Part shown: positions 44,366-53,316 of the stretch, one piece after another | Layout: the number at the start of each line of letters is the position of its first letter | How positions within the stretch are numbered: position 1 is the first letter of the stretch | From: Pseudomonas fluorescens | GTDB lineage: Bacteria; Pseudomonadota; Gammaproteobacteria; Pseudomonadales; Pseudomonadaceae | Direction of reading: 5' to 3' | DNA: 64,000 bases | Assembly (NCBI RefSeq): GCF_902497855.1 | Contig: NZ_CABVHU010000001.1 | Location: 1-64,000 of the forward strand | Notes under the pieces: model-generated | Told to the model about the DNA's origin: nothing | Database searches by the model: none | Seen by the model: the letters and a program-made list of their open reading frames with translations, nothing else | Program-made: the position numbers and the translations under genes

Positions 44366-45430
44366 TTAAAGGTGATCCGCATCAATCACCGCCTTGGCGA
44401 ACGCCTGCGGAGCTTCCTGGGGCAGGTTGTGGCCGATGCCGCCGCTGATCAGCCGGAACTCGTATTTGCCGGTGAAACGCTTGGCGTAATCCTCGGGGGC
44501 AGGGTGCGGGGCGCCGTTGGCATCGCCTTCAAGGGTGATGGTCGGCACGCTGATGGACGGCGCCGTGGCCAGTTTCTGCTCGAGCGCCTCGTAGCGGCTT
44601 TCGCCCTGGACCAGGCCCAGGCGCCAGCGGTAGTTGAACACGGTGATGTCGACATGGTCGGGGTTGTCCAGCGCCTTGGCGCTGCGGTCGAAGGTGGCGT
44701 CATCGAAGGCCCATTGCGGCGACGCCAGTTGCCAGATCAGCTTGGCAAAATCGTGGGTGTTTTTCTCGTACCCGGCGCGGCCGCGGTCGGTGGCGAAGTA
44801 GAACTGATACCACCACTGCAACTCAGCCTTGGGTGGCAGCGGGTTCTTGCCGGCCGCCTGGTTACCGATCAGATAGCCGCTGACCGAGACCAGCGCCTTG
44901 ACCCGTTCCGGCCACAGCGCCGAGACGATGCCCGCCGAACGCGCGCCCCAATCATAGCCACCGAGCACCGCTTGCTTGATTTTCAGTGCATCCATGAAGT
45001 CGATGACGTCACTGGCCAGCGCAGCGGGCTGGCCATTGCGCAGGGTTTTGTCCGAAAGAAAATGCGTGTCGCCGTAGCCTCGCGCATAGGGAATCAGCAC
45101 CCGATAGCCCTTGGCTGCCAGCAAGGGGGCGACCTCGTCATAGCTGTGAATGTCGTACGGCCAGCCGTGCAGAAGTATCACCACCGGCCCGTCGGCCGGG
45201 CCTGTTTCGGCGTATGCCACGTTCAGCAGCCCGGCGTTGACATGCTTCAACGGGCCGAACGGAGAGGGGGTTGCATGAGTGGCGCCGCCATTGATCACGG
45301 CGGTCTGCGCGGCGGCGGTGGTTTGTGCCTGGGCCGCACCGAGAACGCCGAACAGGGTGAGCGCGAGGAGCGACGAGCCGAGAAGACGGCGGCGAGTTTT
45401 GCCGGTTGTTTCCTGCAGTGCCATTTTCAT
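44366..45430 (-). CDS. Exported epoxide hydrolase-like alpha/beta hydrolase
   Basis: A 354-residue alpha/beta-hydrolase with a signal sequence (KTRRRLLGSSLLALTLFGVLGAAQA) that has an RRR motif compatible with Tat or Sec export. The fold motifs VVILLHGWPYDIHSYDEVAPLLAAKGYRVLIPYARGYG and the nucleophile elbow GGYDWGAR, with Asp as nucleophile, fit epoxide hydrolases or haloalkane dehalogenases. A late His is in GGIGHNLPQEAP. ATG 45430 is used because GGAG lies 8 nt upstream. Confidence 0.87.
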   Translation of the reverse strand: MKMALQETTGKTRRRLLGSSLLALTLFGVLGAAQAQTTAAAQTAVINGGATHATPSPFGPLKHVNAGLLNVAYAETGPADGPVVILLHGWPYDIHSYDEVAPLLAAKGYRVLIPYARGYGDTHFLSDKTLRNGQPAALASDVIDFMDALKIKQAVLGGYDWGARSAGIVSALWPERVKALVSVSGYLIGNQAAGKNPLPPKAELQWWYQFYFATDRGRAGYEKNTHDFAKLIWQLASPQWAFDDATFDRSAKALDNPDHVDITVFNYRWRLGLVQGESRYEALEQKLATAPSISVPTITLEGDANGAPHPAPEDYAKRFTGKYEFRLISGGIGHNLPQEAPQAFAKAVIDADHL

Positions 45431-45547
45431 GCTGATGTCTCCGTTACAAGCCGTGGTCAGGGGGCTGAATAATCCCTTTGAAACCTGGGTTGCATTCGAA
45501 CGCGGCGACGTATCCGGCCTGTGTCGAATCCCGGGCCGGGTGAAAAC

Positions 45548-45588
45548 CTGTGTATCAAGATGCCAGTTAGACAAACTTTGATACACAG
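45548..45588. promoter_or_regulatory. 11-bp inverted repeat upstream of the epoxide hydrolase gene
   Basis: CTGTGTATCAA (45548-45558) and TTGATACACAG (45578-45588) are perfect inverted arms around 19 nt, about 120 bp before the hydrolase start. It is probably a regulator site; no regulator gene adjoins. The rest of 45431-45773 shows no gene. Confidence 0.45.
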
Positions 45589-45703
45589 TGCAGCAGCAGA
45601 ATAGCTACTAATGATTAAAAGCGAGGCGGGCCGGGTCGGTCCGGCGCCACGCGGTTCCGAGTCACGCCGCATTGCCCGTGCCCAGATCTGCTTTACCGAA
45701 TCG

Positions 45704-45729
45704 AGAAGACGCCTTTGACGTCTTTTTTC
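45704..45729. terminator. Possible terminator after the GNAT gene
   Basis: AAGACG (45706-45711), 7-nt loop and CGTCTT (45719-45724) followed by TTTTCG on the plus strand. The GNAT gene runs leftward and ends at 45774, so this would have to act on the minus strand, where the T tract is poor. Confidence 0.35.
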
Positions 45730-45773
45730 GTTTCAACTCCTAGCGTTTGGTCCAGTTGCGCCGCGCTGCGGTC

Positions 45774-46262
45774 TCACGGACTTTGGACTGGGAATGGTTC
45801 AACCCCTGGATCACCGTCGGCAGTTCCAGTGACAACCGGCAACGGCCAACGCATCACCTTCTCAAGGTGACCAGTGTGCTCGTCCAGTTGTTCCTTGAGA
45901 ACTACAAAGCCCTGGTTCTCATAGAAATGGATACCAGGAGCATTCGCCGAATACACGGTCAGCTGTAGAGTTGACTTGGAGGCCATGGCGTCCGCGAGAA
46001 GCTGTGTACCTATACCGGCTCCTTGACGCTCAGGCGATACGAATAGCGCGGCAAGCGTGTCTCCATATACAGAGCAGAATCCTGCTACTGCCCCATCTGC
46101 CTCAAACACCCGGGACATGGCGCCGGGTAGGTAGACCTCACGCATAGCGTCAAGCTGGTTACGCCAGAATTCGGGGGCGATGAAGTGATGTGCCTGGATT
46201 GACGCTCGTAGCCAAATGTCCAGTACGGGCGCCAGGTCATCGTTTCGAAAGTCGCGGATCAT
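45774..46262 (-). CDS. GNAT-family N-acetyltransferase
   Basis: A 162-residue GNAT protein. The N-terminal MIRDFRNDDLAPVLDIWLRASIQAHHFI is followed by the acetyl-CoA loop VSPERQGAGIGTQLLADAMA (motif A) and FYENQGFVVLKEQ (motif B). It resembles the YjaB/PA4866-like group that acetylates small molecules or proteins. It is 49 bp downstream of the YkvI-type transporter gene and may be co-transcribed. Confidence 0.85.
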   Translation of the reverse strand: MIRDFRNDDLAPVLDIWLRASIQAHHFIAPEFWRNQLDAMREVYLPGAMSRVFEADGAVAGFCSVYGDTLAALFVSPERQGAGIGTQLLADAMASKSTLQLTVYSANAPGIHFYENQGFVVLKEQLDEHTGHLEKVMRWPLPVVTGTADGDPGVEPFPVQSP

Positions 46263-46311
46263 GAGGCCTCAACGATAGAGTCAGGAAGGAAATATTGTGC
46301 CATAGGCGTGA

Positions 46312-47367
46312 TCAAGCCTGGGCCAGGCGTCCTACGCGTAACCAGCCAACGACCACTGCGCCAATCAGCAAAAAGCCCAGGTAGCCAAAGAGTGGATAGA
46401 CCTGGCCCACCAGGCTGACAAACCCGACCAGACTGCCGACGAAAGCCAGTACGCCAGCGGCCGCTGAGCCGATGCGGAATTTGCGAGTGCCTGCCGGCAG
46501 CAGACGGGCCGAAAAGGAGTACAAGGTACCGACGGCCGTGTTGACGATCATCAGGAAGATAATCACTGCCATCAGCAGGCCCAGGAGCGGCGAAACCTCC
46601 GTGGCGATGGACAGCATGGGCATTGGCAAATCCGCCACGCTGTCCAGGCGTGACAGCAATCCCAGGCTCATCACCAGCATCAGCAGCCCAAGCAACGCGC
46701 CACCGAAGATACCTCCCCAGATGGCCTGCTTCTCGGATTTTGCGGCGCCGCCCATGATCGCCAGAAACGGCACCCCGGCCACGATGTTGTATGACACATA
46801 CAGCAACGCTCCCAGCAGCCAATGGCTCGCGCCAGCGTCTTGCTGGCTGGCCAGTTGATTGAGTTCACCGAAACTCAAGCCCCGGGTGGCGGCGCCATAC
46901 AGGGCCACCGCCACCGCCGTCAGGATCAACAGCGGTGTGACGGCGCCGATCATGCCAATGACCTTCTGCACATCCAGGCAGACGATGGCGACCACGATCA
47001 GGGTCACCGCCACGCTGCCGAACATGGCGGGGATACCGAACTGTTGTTCCAGCAAGGCGCCGCCGCCGGCCAACATGACCACGGTCACCGCAAACATGAA
47101 GAAGGTGATCATCAGGTCGACAAAGGTGCCCAGGTAGCGTCCGCACAGTGCATAGACGACGTCCTTGTGTGACTTTGCCTGCAGTCGGCTACCCATGCCC
47201 GCCAATGCCATCCCGAGAAAGGTGAAGAGCGCGGCGCTGACCACCGCCCCGAGCAGTCCCCATACGCCGAAATCCACGAACATCATCTGCAGTTCCCGAC
47301 CGGAGGCGAATCCTGCACCGACAATCACACCGACAAATGCACCGGCTATTTTCAGACTTTCTTTCAT
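46312..47367 (-). CDS. YkvI-family membrane transporter
   Basis: A 351-residue protein with ten or eleven hydrophobic segments. The opening KIAGAFVGVIVGAGFASGRELQMMFVDFG has the GxGFASGxE motif of the YkvI group, distant relatives of the APC/NSS amino acid transporters. The last residues are VGWLRVGRLAQA. ATG 47367 is chosen, with GAGGG upstream. In an operon after an FAD oxidase and a RidA gene, it probably imports their amino acid or amine substrate. Confidence 0.82.
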   Translation of the reverse strand: MKESLKIAGAFVGVIVGAGFASGRELQMMFVDFGVWGLLGAVVSAALFTFLGMALAGMGSRLQAKSHKDVVYALCGRYLGTFVDLMITFFMFAVTVVMLAGGGALLEQQFGIPAMFGSVAVTLIVVAIVCLDVQKVIGMIGAVTPLLILTAVAVALYGAATRGLSFGELNQLASQQDAGASHWLLGALLYVSYNIVAGVPFLAIMGGAAKSEKQAIWGGIFGGALLGLLMLVMSLGLLSRLDSVADLPMPMLSIATEVSPLLGLLMAVIIFLMIVNTAVGTLYSFSARLLPAGTRKFRIGSAAAGVLAFVGSLVGFVSLVGQVYPLFGYLGFLLIGAVVVGWLRVGRLAQA

Positions 47368-47461
47368 GACGATTTCCCTCGAATTGTTTTTGTTATGGCT
47401 TATGGGGGGACCACTATTCATGGCCCTCCCGGGGCATCGCACAGGCAAACAGCAGGGGGGA

Positions 47462-47842
47462 TCAGCGGGCGCCGACCCAGGCCTGGACTTCGATCTCCAC
47501 ATCGACCCCCAGCGCCAACTGGGCGCCGCCAACGGTGGAGCGCACCGGGAAACCATTCTCGAAGTGGTGCTTGTACACCTCGTTGAAACCGGCGAAATGT
47601 TGCATGTCCGACAGCCACACCGTGGCCTTCACCACCTGATCAAAACCCACGCCGCATTCGGCCAGGGTCTCGCCGATGCGGGCCATGGCAGCCTCGGTTT
47701 GATCGCGGATATCACCGAGCACCACCTCGCCCAGAGGGTTCATCGGTACTTGCCCCGAGAGGAACAGAAAGTCGCCGACGCGAATGGCCTTGGAGAACGG
47801 ATAGGGCAGGTGGCTGGGGTAACGCTGAAAATGGTCAGACAT
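47462..47842 (-). CDS. Cytoplasmic RidA-family protein
   Basis: A 126-residue RidA/YjgF protein without signal peptide. Motifs are PFSKAIRVGDFLFLSGQVPMNP, the active-site Arg in FPVRSTVGGAQLA, and VDVEIEVQAWVG at the C-terminus. It lies 27 bp downstream of the FAD oxidase gene. It should hydrolyse the 2-imino acid or imine made by that enzyme, forming the cytoplasmic counterpart of the exported RidA at 29927. Confidence 0.9.
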   Translation of the reverse strand: MSDHFQRYPSHLPYPFSKAIRVGDFLFLSGQVPMNPLGEVVLGDIRDQTEAAMARIGETLAECGVGFDQVVKATVWLSDMQHFAGFNEVYKHHFENGFPVRSTVGGAQLALGVDVEIEVQAWVGAR

Positions 47843-47869
47843 GGTATGGAACCTCGTTGGGATGAATGA

Positions 47870-49006
47870 TTAACGCAAACGACCAGGTACCAGGCGTTGC
47901 GGCTCGACGCCCTGGCGGCGCAGCGTTTCGGGCAGGGGCTGATCAAGCAATTGGGCACAGGCCAGTTGCGATACGCCCGCCGCAGACTGAATGCCATAAC
48001 CGCCCTGGGCCGCCAGCCAGAAGAAGCCTTCGCAGTGATCGTCCCAGCCGACCACCAGATCGCCGTCGGCGACGAACGAGCGCAGGCCTGCCCAGCTGTG
48101 GCGTGGGCGGCGGATGGTCAGGGAAGTGGCGGCTTCGATGTGGTAGATCCCGGTGGCGATGTCCAGCTCTTCGGGCATCACGTCCTGTGGCGGGACGGGA
48201 TCGGCGTTGGCCGGCGAGCCAAGCAGTTGGCCGGCGTCCGGTTTGAAGTAAAAACTTTCGTCGATGCCGATCACCGCAGGCCAGCGTGAGAAGTCGATGC
48301 CATCAGGGCCGTCGAAGGTAAAGGCGCTGCGTCGGCAGGGCTGCAACCCAATGGGCTGCACGCCGCACTGCTGCGCCACCTGATCGGCCCAGGCACCCGC
48401 GGCATTCACCAGGTTGCGCGCACGCAACTGGCGGCCGTCGGCCAGTGTCAGGTGCCAGTGACGACCTTCGCGGGTGGCGACGCTCAGGTGGGCATCGCAT
48501 TGCAGCACGCCACCAGCACGGCGCATGGCCCGCAAAAAACCCTGGTGCAGCGCGTGGACGTCCAGGTCGCGGGCGTCGGTTTCGAGCATCGCTCCGACAA
48601 TCGCCTCCGGGCGCAGGCAGGGCACCAACGCGAGGGCGTGCTCGGTATCAATCAATGAAACATTGCCAGCCTGTGCCTGGCCGGCTTCGAAGGTTTGTTT
48701 CAGCAGGGATTGTTGCCCTTCGCCTGCGACGTACAGACAGCCGCGCGGCTCCAGCAGCGCATGTTCGGTGAAGTCAGTGGGCGGTCGCTCATAGAAGTCC
48801 CGGCTGGCGCGGGTCAATGCCTGGATCTGCGGTGTGCCATAGCTTTCCATGAACATCGCGGCGGAGCGTCCGGTGGCGTGATAACCCGGTTGGCTCTCAC
48901 GTTCGAGCACCACAACGCTGGCTTGCCCGGCCAAGCGATAGGCCAGGGAGGCCCCCGCAATACCACCGCCGATGATGGCGAAATCGAAACATTCGCTGTC
49001 GTGCAT
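47870..49006 (-). CDS. FAD-dependent amino acid/amine oxidoreductase (DAO family)
   Basis: A 378-residue DAO-fold flavoprotein. The N-terminal dinucleotide site FDFAIIGGGIAGASLAYRLA, then GYHATGRSAAMF, a middle substrate-binding domain, and a C-terminal FWLAAQGGYGIQSAAGVSQLACAQLL closing the FAD site. Similar to glycine/D-amino acid oxidases and DadA-type dehydrogenases. ATG 49006 has AGGAG nine nt upstream. It begins the operon with RidA and YkvI and is divergent from the XRE-cupin regulator. Confidence 0.9.
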   Translation of the reverse strand: MHDSECFDFAIIGGGIAGASLAYRLAGQASVVVLERESQPGYHATGRSAAMFMESYGTPQIQALTRASRDFYERPPTDFTEHALLEPRGCLYVAGEGQQSLLKQTFEAGQAQAGNVSLIDTEHALALVPCLRPEAIVGAMLETDARDLDVHALHQGFLRAMRRAGGVLQCDAHLSVATREGRHWHLTLADGRQLRARNLVNAAGAWADQVAQQCGVQPIGLQPCRRSAFTFDGPDGIDFSRWPAVIGIDESFYFKPDAGQLLGSPANADPVPPQDVMPEELDIATGIYHIEAATSLTIRRPRHSWAGLRSFVADGDLVVGWDDHCEGFFWLAAQGGYGIQSAAGVSQLACAQLLDQPLPETLRRQGVEPQRLVPGRLR

Positions 49007-49189
49007 ACCGAAGTAACTCCTGTCTCTGGGAAGGGGGAAAAATGTTTTCCCACCTTTATTTTTATAATTCTCAGATAAGAGAAATGTAAGATATGAGAAT
49101 CCCCCAGTCAACCCTTTACCTTGAGGTATTATTCCAGCCCTTGCCTTGGCTGCCCCAGGCACCGTTTTTCGTACGACAGAGAAGTTTGC

Positions 49190-49804
49190 ATGAGTTCCGA
49201 TCGAGTCCCGTGTTCCACGGACCATCCCTTGATAGATCGCGCCCAGGTCGGTGCGCGCCTGCGTGTCATCCGCAAAAACCAGAAGTTGACGCTTAAACAA
49301 CTGTCTGAGCGTTCAGGCGTGGCGCTGTCGACTTTGTCGAAGATGGAGCTGGCGCAAGTGTCGGTGAGTTACGAGAAACTCGCGGCCGCCGCACGGGCCC
49401 TGAGTGTGGATATTTCCCAGCTGTTCAGCCCGGCCAAGGCGGGCGTCAGCGCCGTACAGCCCACGGTGGTCAGCACCGCCATCGACAGTGCGGCGGGCTA
49501 CAGTACGGGCAATTACGAATACCACCCGATGGCGGGGGATTTCCCCGGGCGCAGCATGACGCCCATGTATGCGCGGATCCGTGCGCGCGAACTGAACCAG
49601 TTCGAAGACTACATCCGTCACCCCGGACAAGAGTTCGCCGTGGTCCTTTCAGGCCGTGTGCGCATTCAATTCGAAACAGGTGAATCCATCAGCATCGGCT
49701 GTCGCGAAACAGCCTACTTCAACAGCTCGATTGGTCATATTTATCTGGCTGAAAGCGAGGATGGCGCCGATGCTGAAGTGATGGTGGTGATGTCGGAGTA
49801 CTGA
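49190..49804 (+). CDS. XRE-family regulator with C-terminal cupin sensor
   Basis: A 204-residue regulator. The HTH (RLRVIRKNQKLTLKQLSERSGVALSTLSKMELAQVSVSYEKLAAAARALSVDISQLF) occupies residues 24-80. The cupin_2 domain (EFAVVLSGRVRIQFETGESISIGCRETAYFNSSIGHIYL) follows. PuuR-like XRE-cupin proteins sense amines or amino acids and repress catabolic operons. It is divergent from the FAD oxidase-RidA-transporter operon, 183 bp away, which it probably controls. Confidence 0.88.
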   Translation: MSSDRVPCSTDHPLIDRAQVGARLRVIRKNQKLTLKQLSERSGVALSTLSKMELAQVSVSYEKLAAAARALSVDISQLFSPAKAGVSAVQPTVVSTAIDSAAGYSTGNYEYHPMAGDFPGRSMTPMYARIRARELNQFEDYIRHPGQEFAVVLSGRVRIQFETGESISIGCRETAYFNSSIGHIYLAESEDGADAEVMVVMSEY

Positions 49805-49807
49805 CAC

Positions 49808-51277
49808 CTAATGAGCCGGCTCCAGACTCGCTCCGCCGACAGCCTTGTACAACGCCACCACAGCCAGTGCCTGCTGTTCGGCAACGTCCGCAGTGCTCAG
49901 TTGAGCCTCGCGCAAGGCCGTCGCCGCGTCGAGGCGATCGTGCAGGTCGGTGATGCCGCGCTGGTAAAGCGTATCGGCATGACTGGCCGTACGCTGGGCG
50001 GCCGCGAGACGAATCTCTTCCTCCATGGCTTTGCGGCGGGCGGTATCAATGGCGGTGAGCGCATTTTCGGTATCCTCGATACCTTCAAGCACTGCCAGGC
50101 GATACGCAAAGATCGCTTCGGTCAAACCCGCTTCGCGCGCATTCACGACCGCGCGGCGTGCGCCCCAGTCCAGCAAGGGGATGTGGATTGACAGGCCTGC
50201 GGATGCGTTCGTCGCGCGTTCGGCCAGAGGGGTGCCGATCAGGTTGCCATTGGCGGTGATGTCTCCTGCCAGCGTCATGCGTGGGTAGAGATCGGCGATA
50301 GCGATACCCAGCTCCGCGCCAGCTTGTGCAATCTGGCGTTCTGCACGCTGGATTTCCGGGCGCACGCGCACAAGATCGGCAGGTAGGACACGCAGCGCCA
50401 AGCGTTCGGCCACGGGTTGTGGCGTCGGCTTCAGTAAGGATGAGTCGATGGTGGCTTTACCGGTCAACACGGCGATGCGCTGCGCGGATTGGAGTATGGA
50501 TTGTTCGAGCAACGGCAGTTGCGCCGCTATCTCTGAGGCTGACGTCAAGCTGCGATCAATGTCGATATCGCCCACGATGCCAGCGGTGCGGCGGTCGCGC
50601 GTCAGCGCAACGAGATGGGTTGAATCCTTGAGGTTTTCTTTCTGAAGAGCCAGGCGGCGCTGCGCGCTGCGCAATTCGATGTAGTTGCGCACCACTTCGG
50701 CTACCACGTAGACACGCGTCATTCGCGACTCGGCCAGCGCGCTACCTGCTGTCGCGTGGGCGGCTTCTTCGGTGGCCGTGAGGCGCCCGAACAGATCGAG
50801 TTCCCAGGATGCATCAAAACCTGCCTGGAAGTTGCTGCTGGTTCGGCTTCCATCAGGAGACTGCAGATCGTCTTCTGAAGTTCGCTCGAAGTTACTTTCG
50901 GGAGGGCCAGACAGACGCTTCTGGCGGCGGCCTTCAGCGGTTGCGCCCACTTGAGGCAAGCGCTGAGTCTCGGCCGTTCGCACCAGCGCCCGGGCGGCTT
51001 GCAAGCGATTGCTGGCTTGCAACAGTGTCAGGTTCTGCTCAAGCGTTTCTGCAACCAACGCATCAAGCAGCGGTTCATCAAACGACTTCCACCACTGGGC
51101 GGGATCGACGCTCGGTGCGCGAGGCACGGTGCCACGGTTCGCCCAATCGGTCGCAAGCGGCTGCATGCTTTCTGGCTGCGGGCCAAGCTTTGCGCATCCC
51201 GCAAGCGTGGTGGCCATGACCATGGCCGCGAGTAAATGCGGCCATTGCCTGACTTGAGAGGTTGCCTGTCGGCTCAC
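49808..51277 (-). CDS. RND efflux outer-membrane lipoprotein (NodT/OprM family)
   Basis: A 489-residue outer-membrane efflux channel. A lipoprotein signal ends at TTLAGC-AKLGPQ, the lipobox. Two OEP domains follow with the family motifs WWKSFDEPLLDALVAETLEQNLTLLQASNRLQAARALVR and a second repeat GAELGIAIADLYPRMTLAGDI. It is divergent from the TetR, adaptor and RND genes. Together they make a full tripartite pump, with the channel gene placed on the opposite strand. Confidence 0.92.
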   Translation of the reverse strand: MSRQATSQVRQWPHLLAAMVMATTLAGCAKLGPQPESMQPLATDWANRGTVPRAPSVDPAQWWKSFDEPLLDALVAETLEQNLTLLQASNRLQAARALVRTAETQRLPQVGATAEGRRQKRLSGPPESNFERTSEDDLQSPDGSRTSSNFQAGFDASWELDLFGRLTATEEAAHATAGSALAESRMTRVYVVAEVVRNYIELRSAQRRLALQKENLKDSTHLVALTRDRRTAGIVGDIDIDRSLTSASEIAAQLPLLEQSILQSAQRIAVLTGKATIDSSLLKPTPQPVAERLALRVLPADLVRVRPEIQRAERQIAQAGAELGIAIADLYPRMTLAGDITANGNLIGTPLAERATNASAGLSIHIPLLDWGARRAVVNAREAGLTEAIFAYRLAVLEGIEDTENALTAIDTARRKAMEEEIRLAAAQRTASHADTLYQRGITDLHDRLDAATALREAQLSTADVAEQQALAVVALYKAVGGASLEPAH

Positions 51278-51301
51278 GGTAAGTTCCTTTCGTATCGTTG
51301 C

Positions 51302-51350
51302 TTGACTGTGCGTGGGGTTTTCTCAATACTAGACTAAGTAGTCGATCTAA
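51302..51350 (+). promoter_or_regulatory. Promoter and operator of the RND-pump TetR gene
   Basis: TTGACT (51302-51307), a 17-nt spacer and AATACT (51325-51330) form a good sigma-70 promoter. GACTA-AG-TAGTC at 51332-51343 directly follows the -10 and would act as an operator for the TetR protein, blocking its own gene and possibly the divergent channel gene. Confidence 0.6.
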
Positions 51351-51404
51351 TAAAAGAGGTTGCAGTTAAGCACCTGCCTCTACACCAGCCTTTACGGAGA
51401 AGAA

Positions 51405-51995
51405 ATGAGAAAAGTTGATCCTGAGAAACACCAGGCCAAGCTGCAGCAGATCCTCGAAGCGGCTGTCATGTGCTTTGCCGAAAAAGGCTTTCGCGGCACT
51501 TCGACCAACGAGATCTGTGCCGCTGCGGGCATGAGCCCTGGCAACCTGTTTCACTATTTCCCCAACAAGCAGGCAGTGATCGAGGCCATTGCGGAGGAAG
51601 ACCGGCGCGAAATGAGCGAGCGCTTCGCCCAACTGGCCGATGAGCCCGATGCCATTGTGGCGGTTGAGCGATTGGCAAAGGATCTCTTGAAGCAGAGTGC
51701 CGATCCTGTCTACGCCAAGATCGGCGTTGAGGTCGTTGCCGAGTCCCTGCGCAATCCTGAAATGGCCAAGCTGTTTGCCGCCAGCGAGGCTTCGATCAAG
51801 GGCGATCTGGTAGCGCTTCTCCAGCGGGGGATCGCCCAAGGTCAGATCGATGCGACCCTGGATCCGAAGATCGCTGCTACCTGGCTCATCGCTCTTATTG
51901 ACGGCGCGGTCTCTCGCTCTGTGTTGGATCGGGATTTCAAGCTTAGAGCCTATACGCCAACGCTGATGCGCATGATCCGGCGATTTCTTGAATAG
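51405..51995 (+). CDS. TetR-family repressor of the RND efflux system
   Basis: A 196-residue TetR regulator: HTH at residues about 10-55 (ILEAAVMCFAEKGFRGTSTNEICAAAGMSPGNLFHYFPNKQAVIEAI) and a C-terminal helical ligand domain. ATG 51405 has CGGAGAA upstream. The gene lies between the channel gene (divergent) and the adaptor/pump genes (same direction, 121 bp away). Confidence 0.9.
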   Translation: MRKVDPEKHQAKLQQILEAAVMCFAEKGFRGTSTNEICAAAGMSPGNLFHYFPNKQAVIEAIAEEDRREMSERFAQLADEPDAIVAVERLAKDLLKQSADPVYAKIGVEVVAESLRNPEMAKLFAASEASIKGDLVALLQRGIAQGQIDATLDPKIAATWLIALIDGAVSRSVLDRDFKLRAYTPTLMRMIRRFLE

Positions 51996-52116
51996 ATCGC
52001 TTCACTAAGCCCATTGCCTGTGCGCCGTCCCTTCTCCAGTGAAAGCTGGAGCTGCAGGGGTGCCCGCCAAGCTCACGGTTCTCCTTCGTTCCGATACGCT
52101 TTTTCGGACTACCTCA

Positions 52117-53316
52117 ATGAAAACTCCGATGAACCCCAATCCCGCCATTCCTGGTGCGCCAGGACCCCGTAACCTGAAGCGTTGGGCGGGCGTCTTCCTG
52201 CTGCTGGTCAGCTTGGGAGCATGGCTGCTTTGGCCTTCCAGCGCGCCCGTAGCTTCCGTAACGCCCCCATTGCGTGTCAGTACTGTCACGGCAAGGCCGG
52301 CGATGCTCGATCATTCCGTGCGCGTGAATGGAACACTGGTTGCCCGCGAGGAAATCGCGATCAGCTCCTCCGTGCCGGAACAACGTGTGGCAGAGGTGAA
52401 GGTGGAGGAGGGCGACAGCGTCCAGGCTGGGCAGTTGCTGGCGCGGCTGGAAACGCAAGGGCTGGATGCACAAGTTCGCCAGGCGCTAGCGACATGGACG
52501 CGTGCGCGCGCGGCAGTGGGCCAACAGGAAGCTGTCGCCGTTGAAGCACAAGCCAGCTTCAAACGCATCGAGCCGCTGGGGGGAAGTGGGACTGTCAGTG
52601 AACAGCAGCTAGATGAACGTCGCGCCCAGGCGGACGCAGCAACGGCCAGCCTCCGTGCTGCACGCGCAGAAGTTGACCAGGCGTTCGCGCAACTTGCCGA
52701 CGCTCGCCACCAGCGAAGCAAGGCGGATATCCATGCGCCCTTTGCCGGTGTCATCGCGGAGCGCGCGGCACGTACCGGCTCACTGAGCGGGGGTGACCCC
52801 ATGTTCCTGCTGATTCGAGAGGGGCTCATCGAATTCGAAGGGGAAGTGGCGGAAACCGATCTGGTCGACATCGCGCCTGGACAAACGCTTTCCGTCCAGA
52901 TTGCCGGGATCTCTTCTGCCATGGAGGGCACGGTTCGACGGGTGGTCCCCAAGGTCGATGCCCGATCCCGACTCGGTCGCGTGCGCATTGCGTTGAACTA
53001 TTCCCCCGTGCTTCGCACGGGTACCTATGCTCAAGCGACGCTGAACCTGGAACAGCGCACGCTCAACGTGGCGCTGCCGGTTCGGGCATTTTCCATCATC
53101 GATGCCAATCGGGCCTCGGTGATGCAGGTCAATGACGAGGGGATCATTGCGCGTCGGATGGTGACGACCGGTCGACGCAGCGGCGACTTGCTGGAGATCA
53201 CCTCGGGCCTGCAGGCCGGCGAGCGCGTAGTGGCAAATGCGTCCGCTTTTGTGCGCGAAGGCGATGTTGTGATCGCCTCCGCCGCTGATGCGCCTCTGAC
53301 CCAGGAGGCACCATGA
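52117..53316 (+). CDS. RND efflux periplasmic adaptor (HlyD/MexA family)
   Basis: A 399-residue membrane-fusion protein. One N-terminal membrane anchor (WAGVFLLLVSLGAWLLW) precedes a barrel-sandwich lipoyl half-domain (EEIAISSSVPEQRVAEVKVEEGDSVQAGQLLARLE), a coiled-coil hairpin (residues about 130-215), the second lipoyl half (KADIHAPFAGVIAERAARTGSLSGGDPMFLL) and a beta-barrel. There is no lipobox. Its last 4 nt overlap the pump gene start (ATGA at 53313-53316). Confidence 0.92.
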   Translation: MKTPMNPNPAIPGAPGPRNLKRWAGVFLLLVSLGAWLLWPSSAPVASVTPPLRVSTVTARPAMLDHSVRVNGTLVAREEIAISSSVPEQRVAEVKVEEGDSVQAGQLLARLETQGLDAQVRQALATWTRARAAVGQQEAVAVEAQASFKRIEPLGGSGTVSEQQLDERRAQADAATASLRAARAEVDQAFAQLADARHQRSKADIHAPFAGVIAERAARTGSLSGGDPMFLLIREGLIEFEGEVAETDLVDIAPGQTLSVQIAGISSAMEGTVRRVVPKVDARSRLGRVRIALNYSPVLRTGTYAQATLNLEQRTLNVALPVRAFSIIDANRASVMQVNDEGIIARRMVTTGRRSGDLLEITSGLQAGERVVANASAFVREGDVVIASAADAPLTQEAP

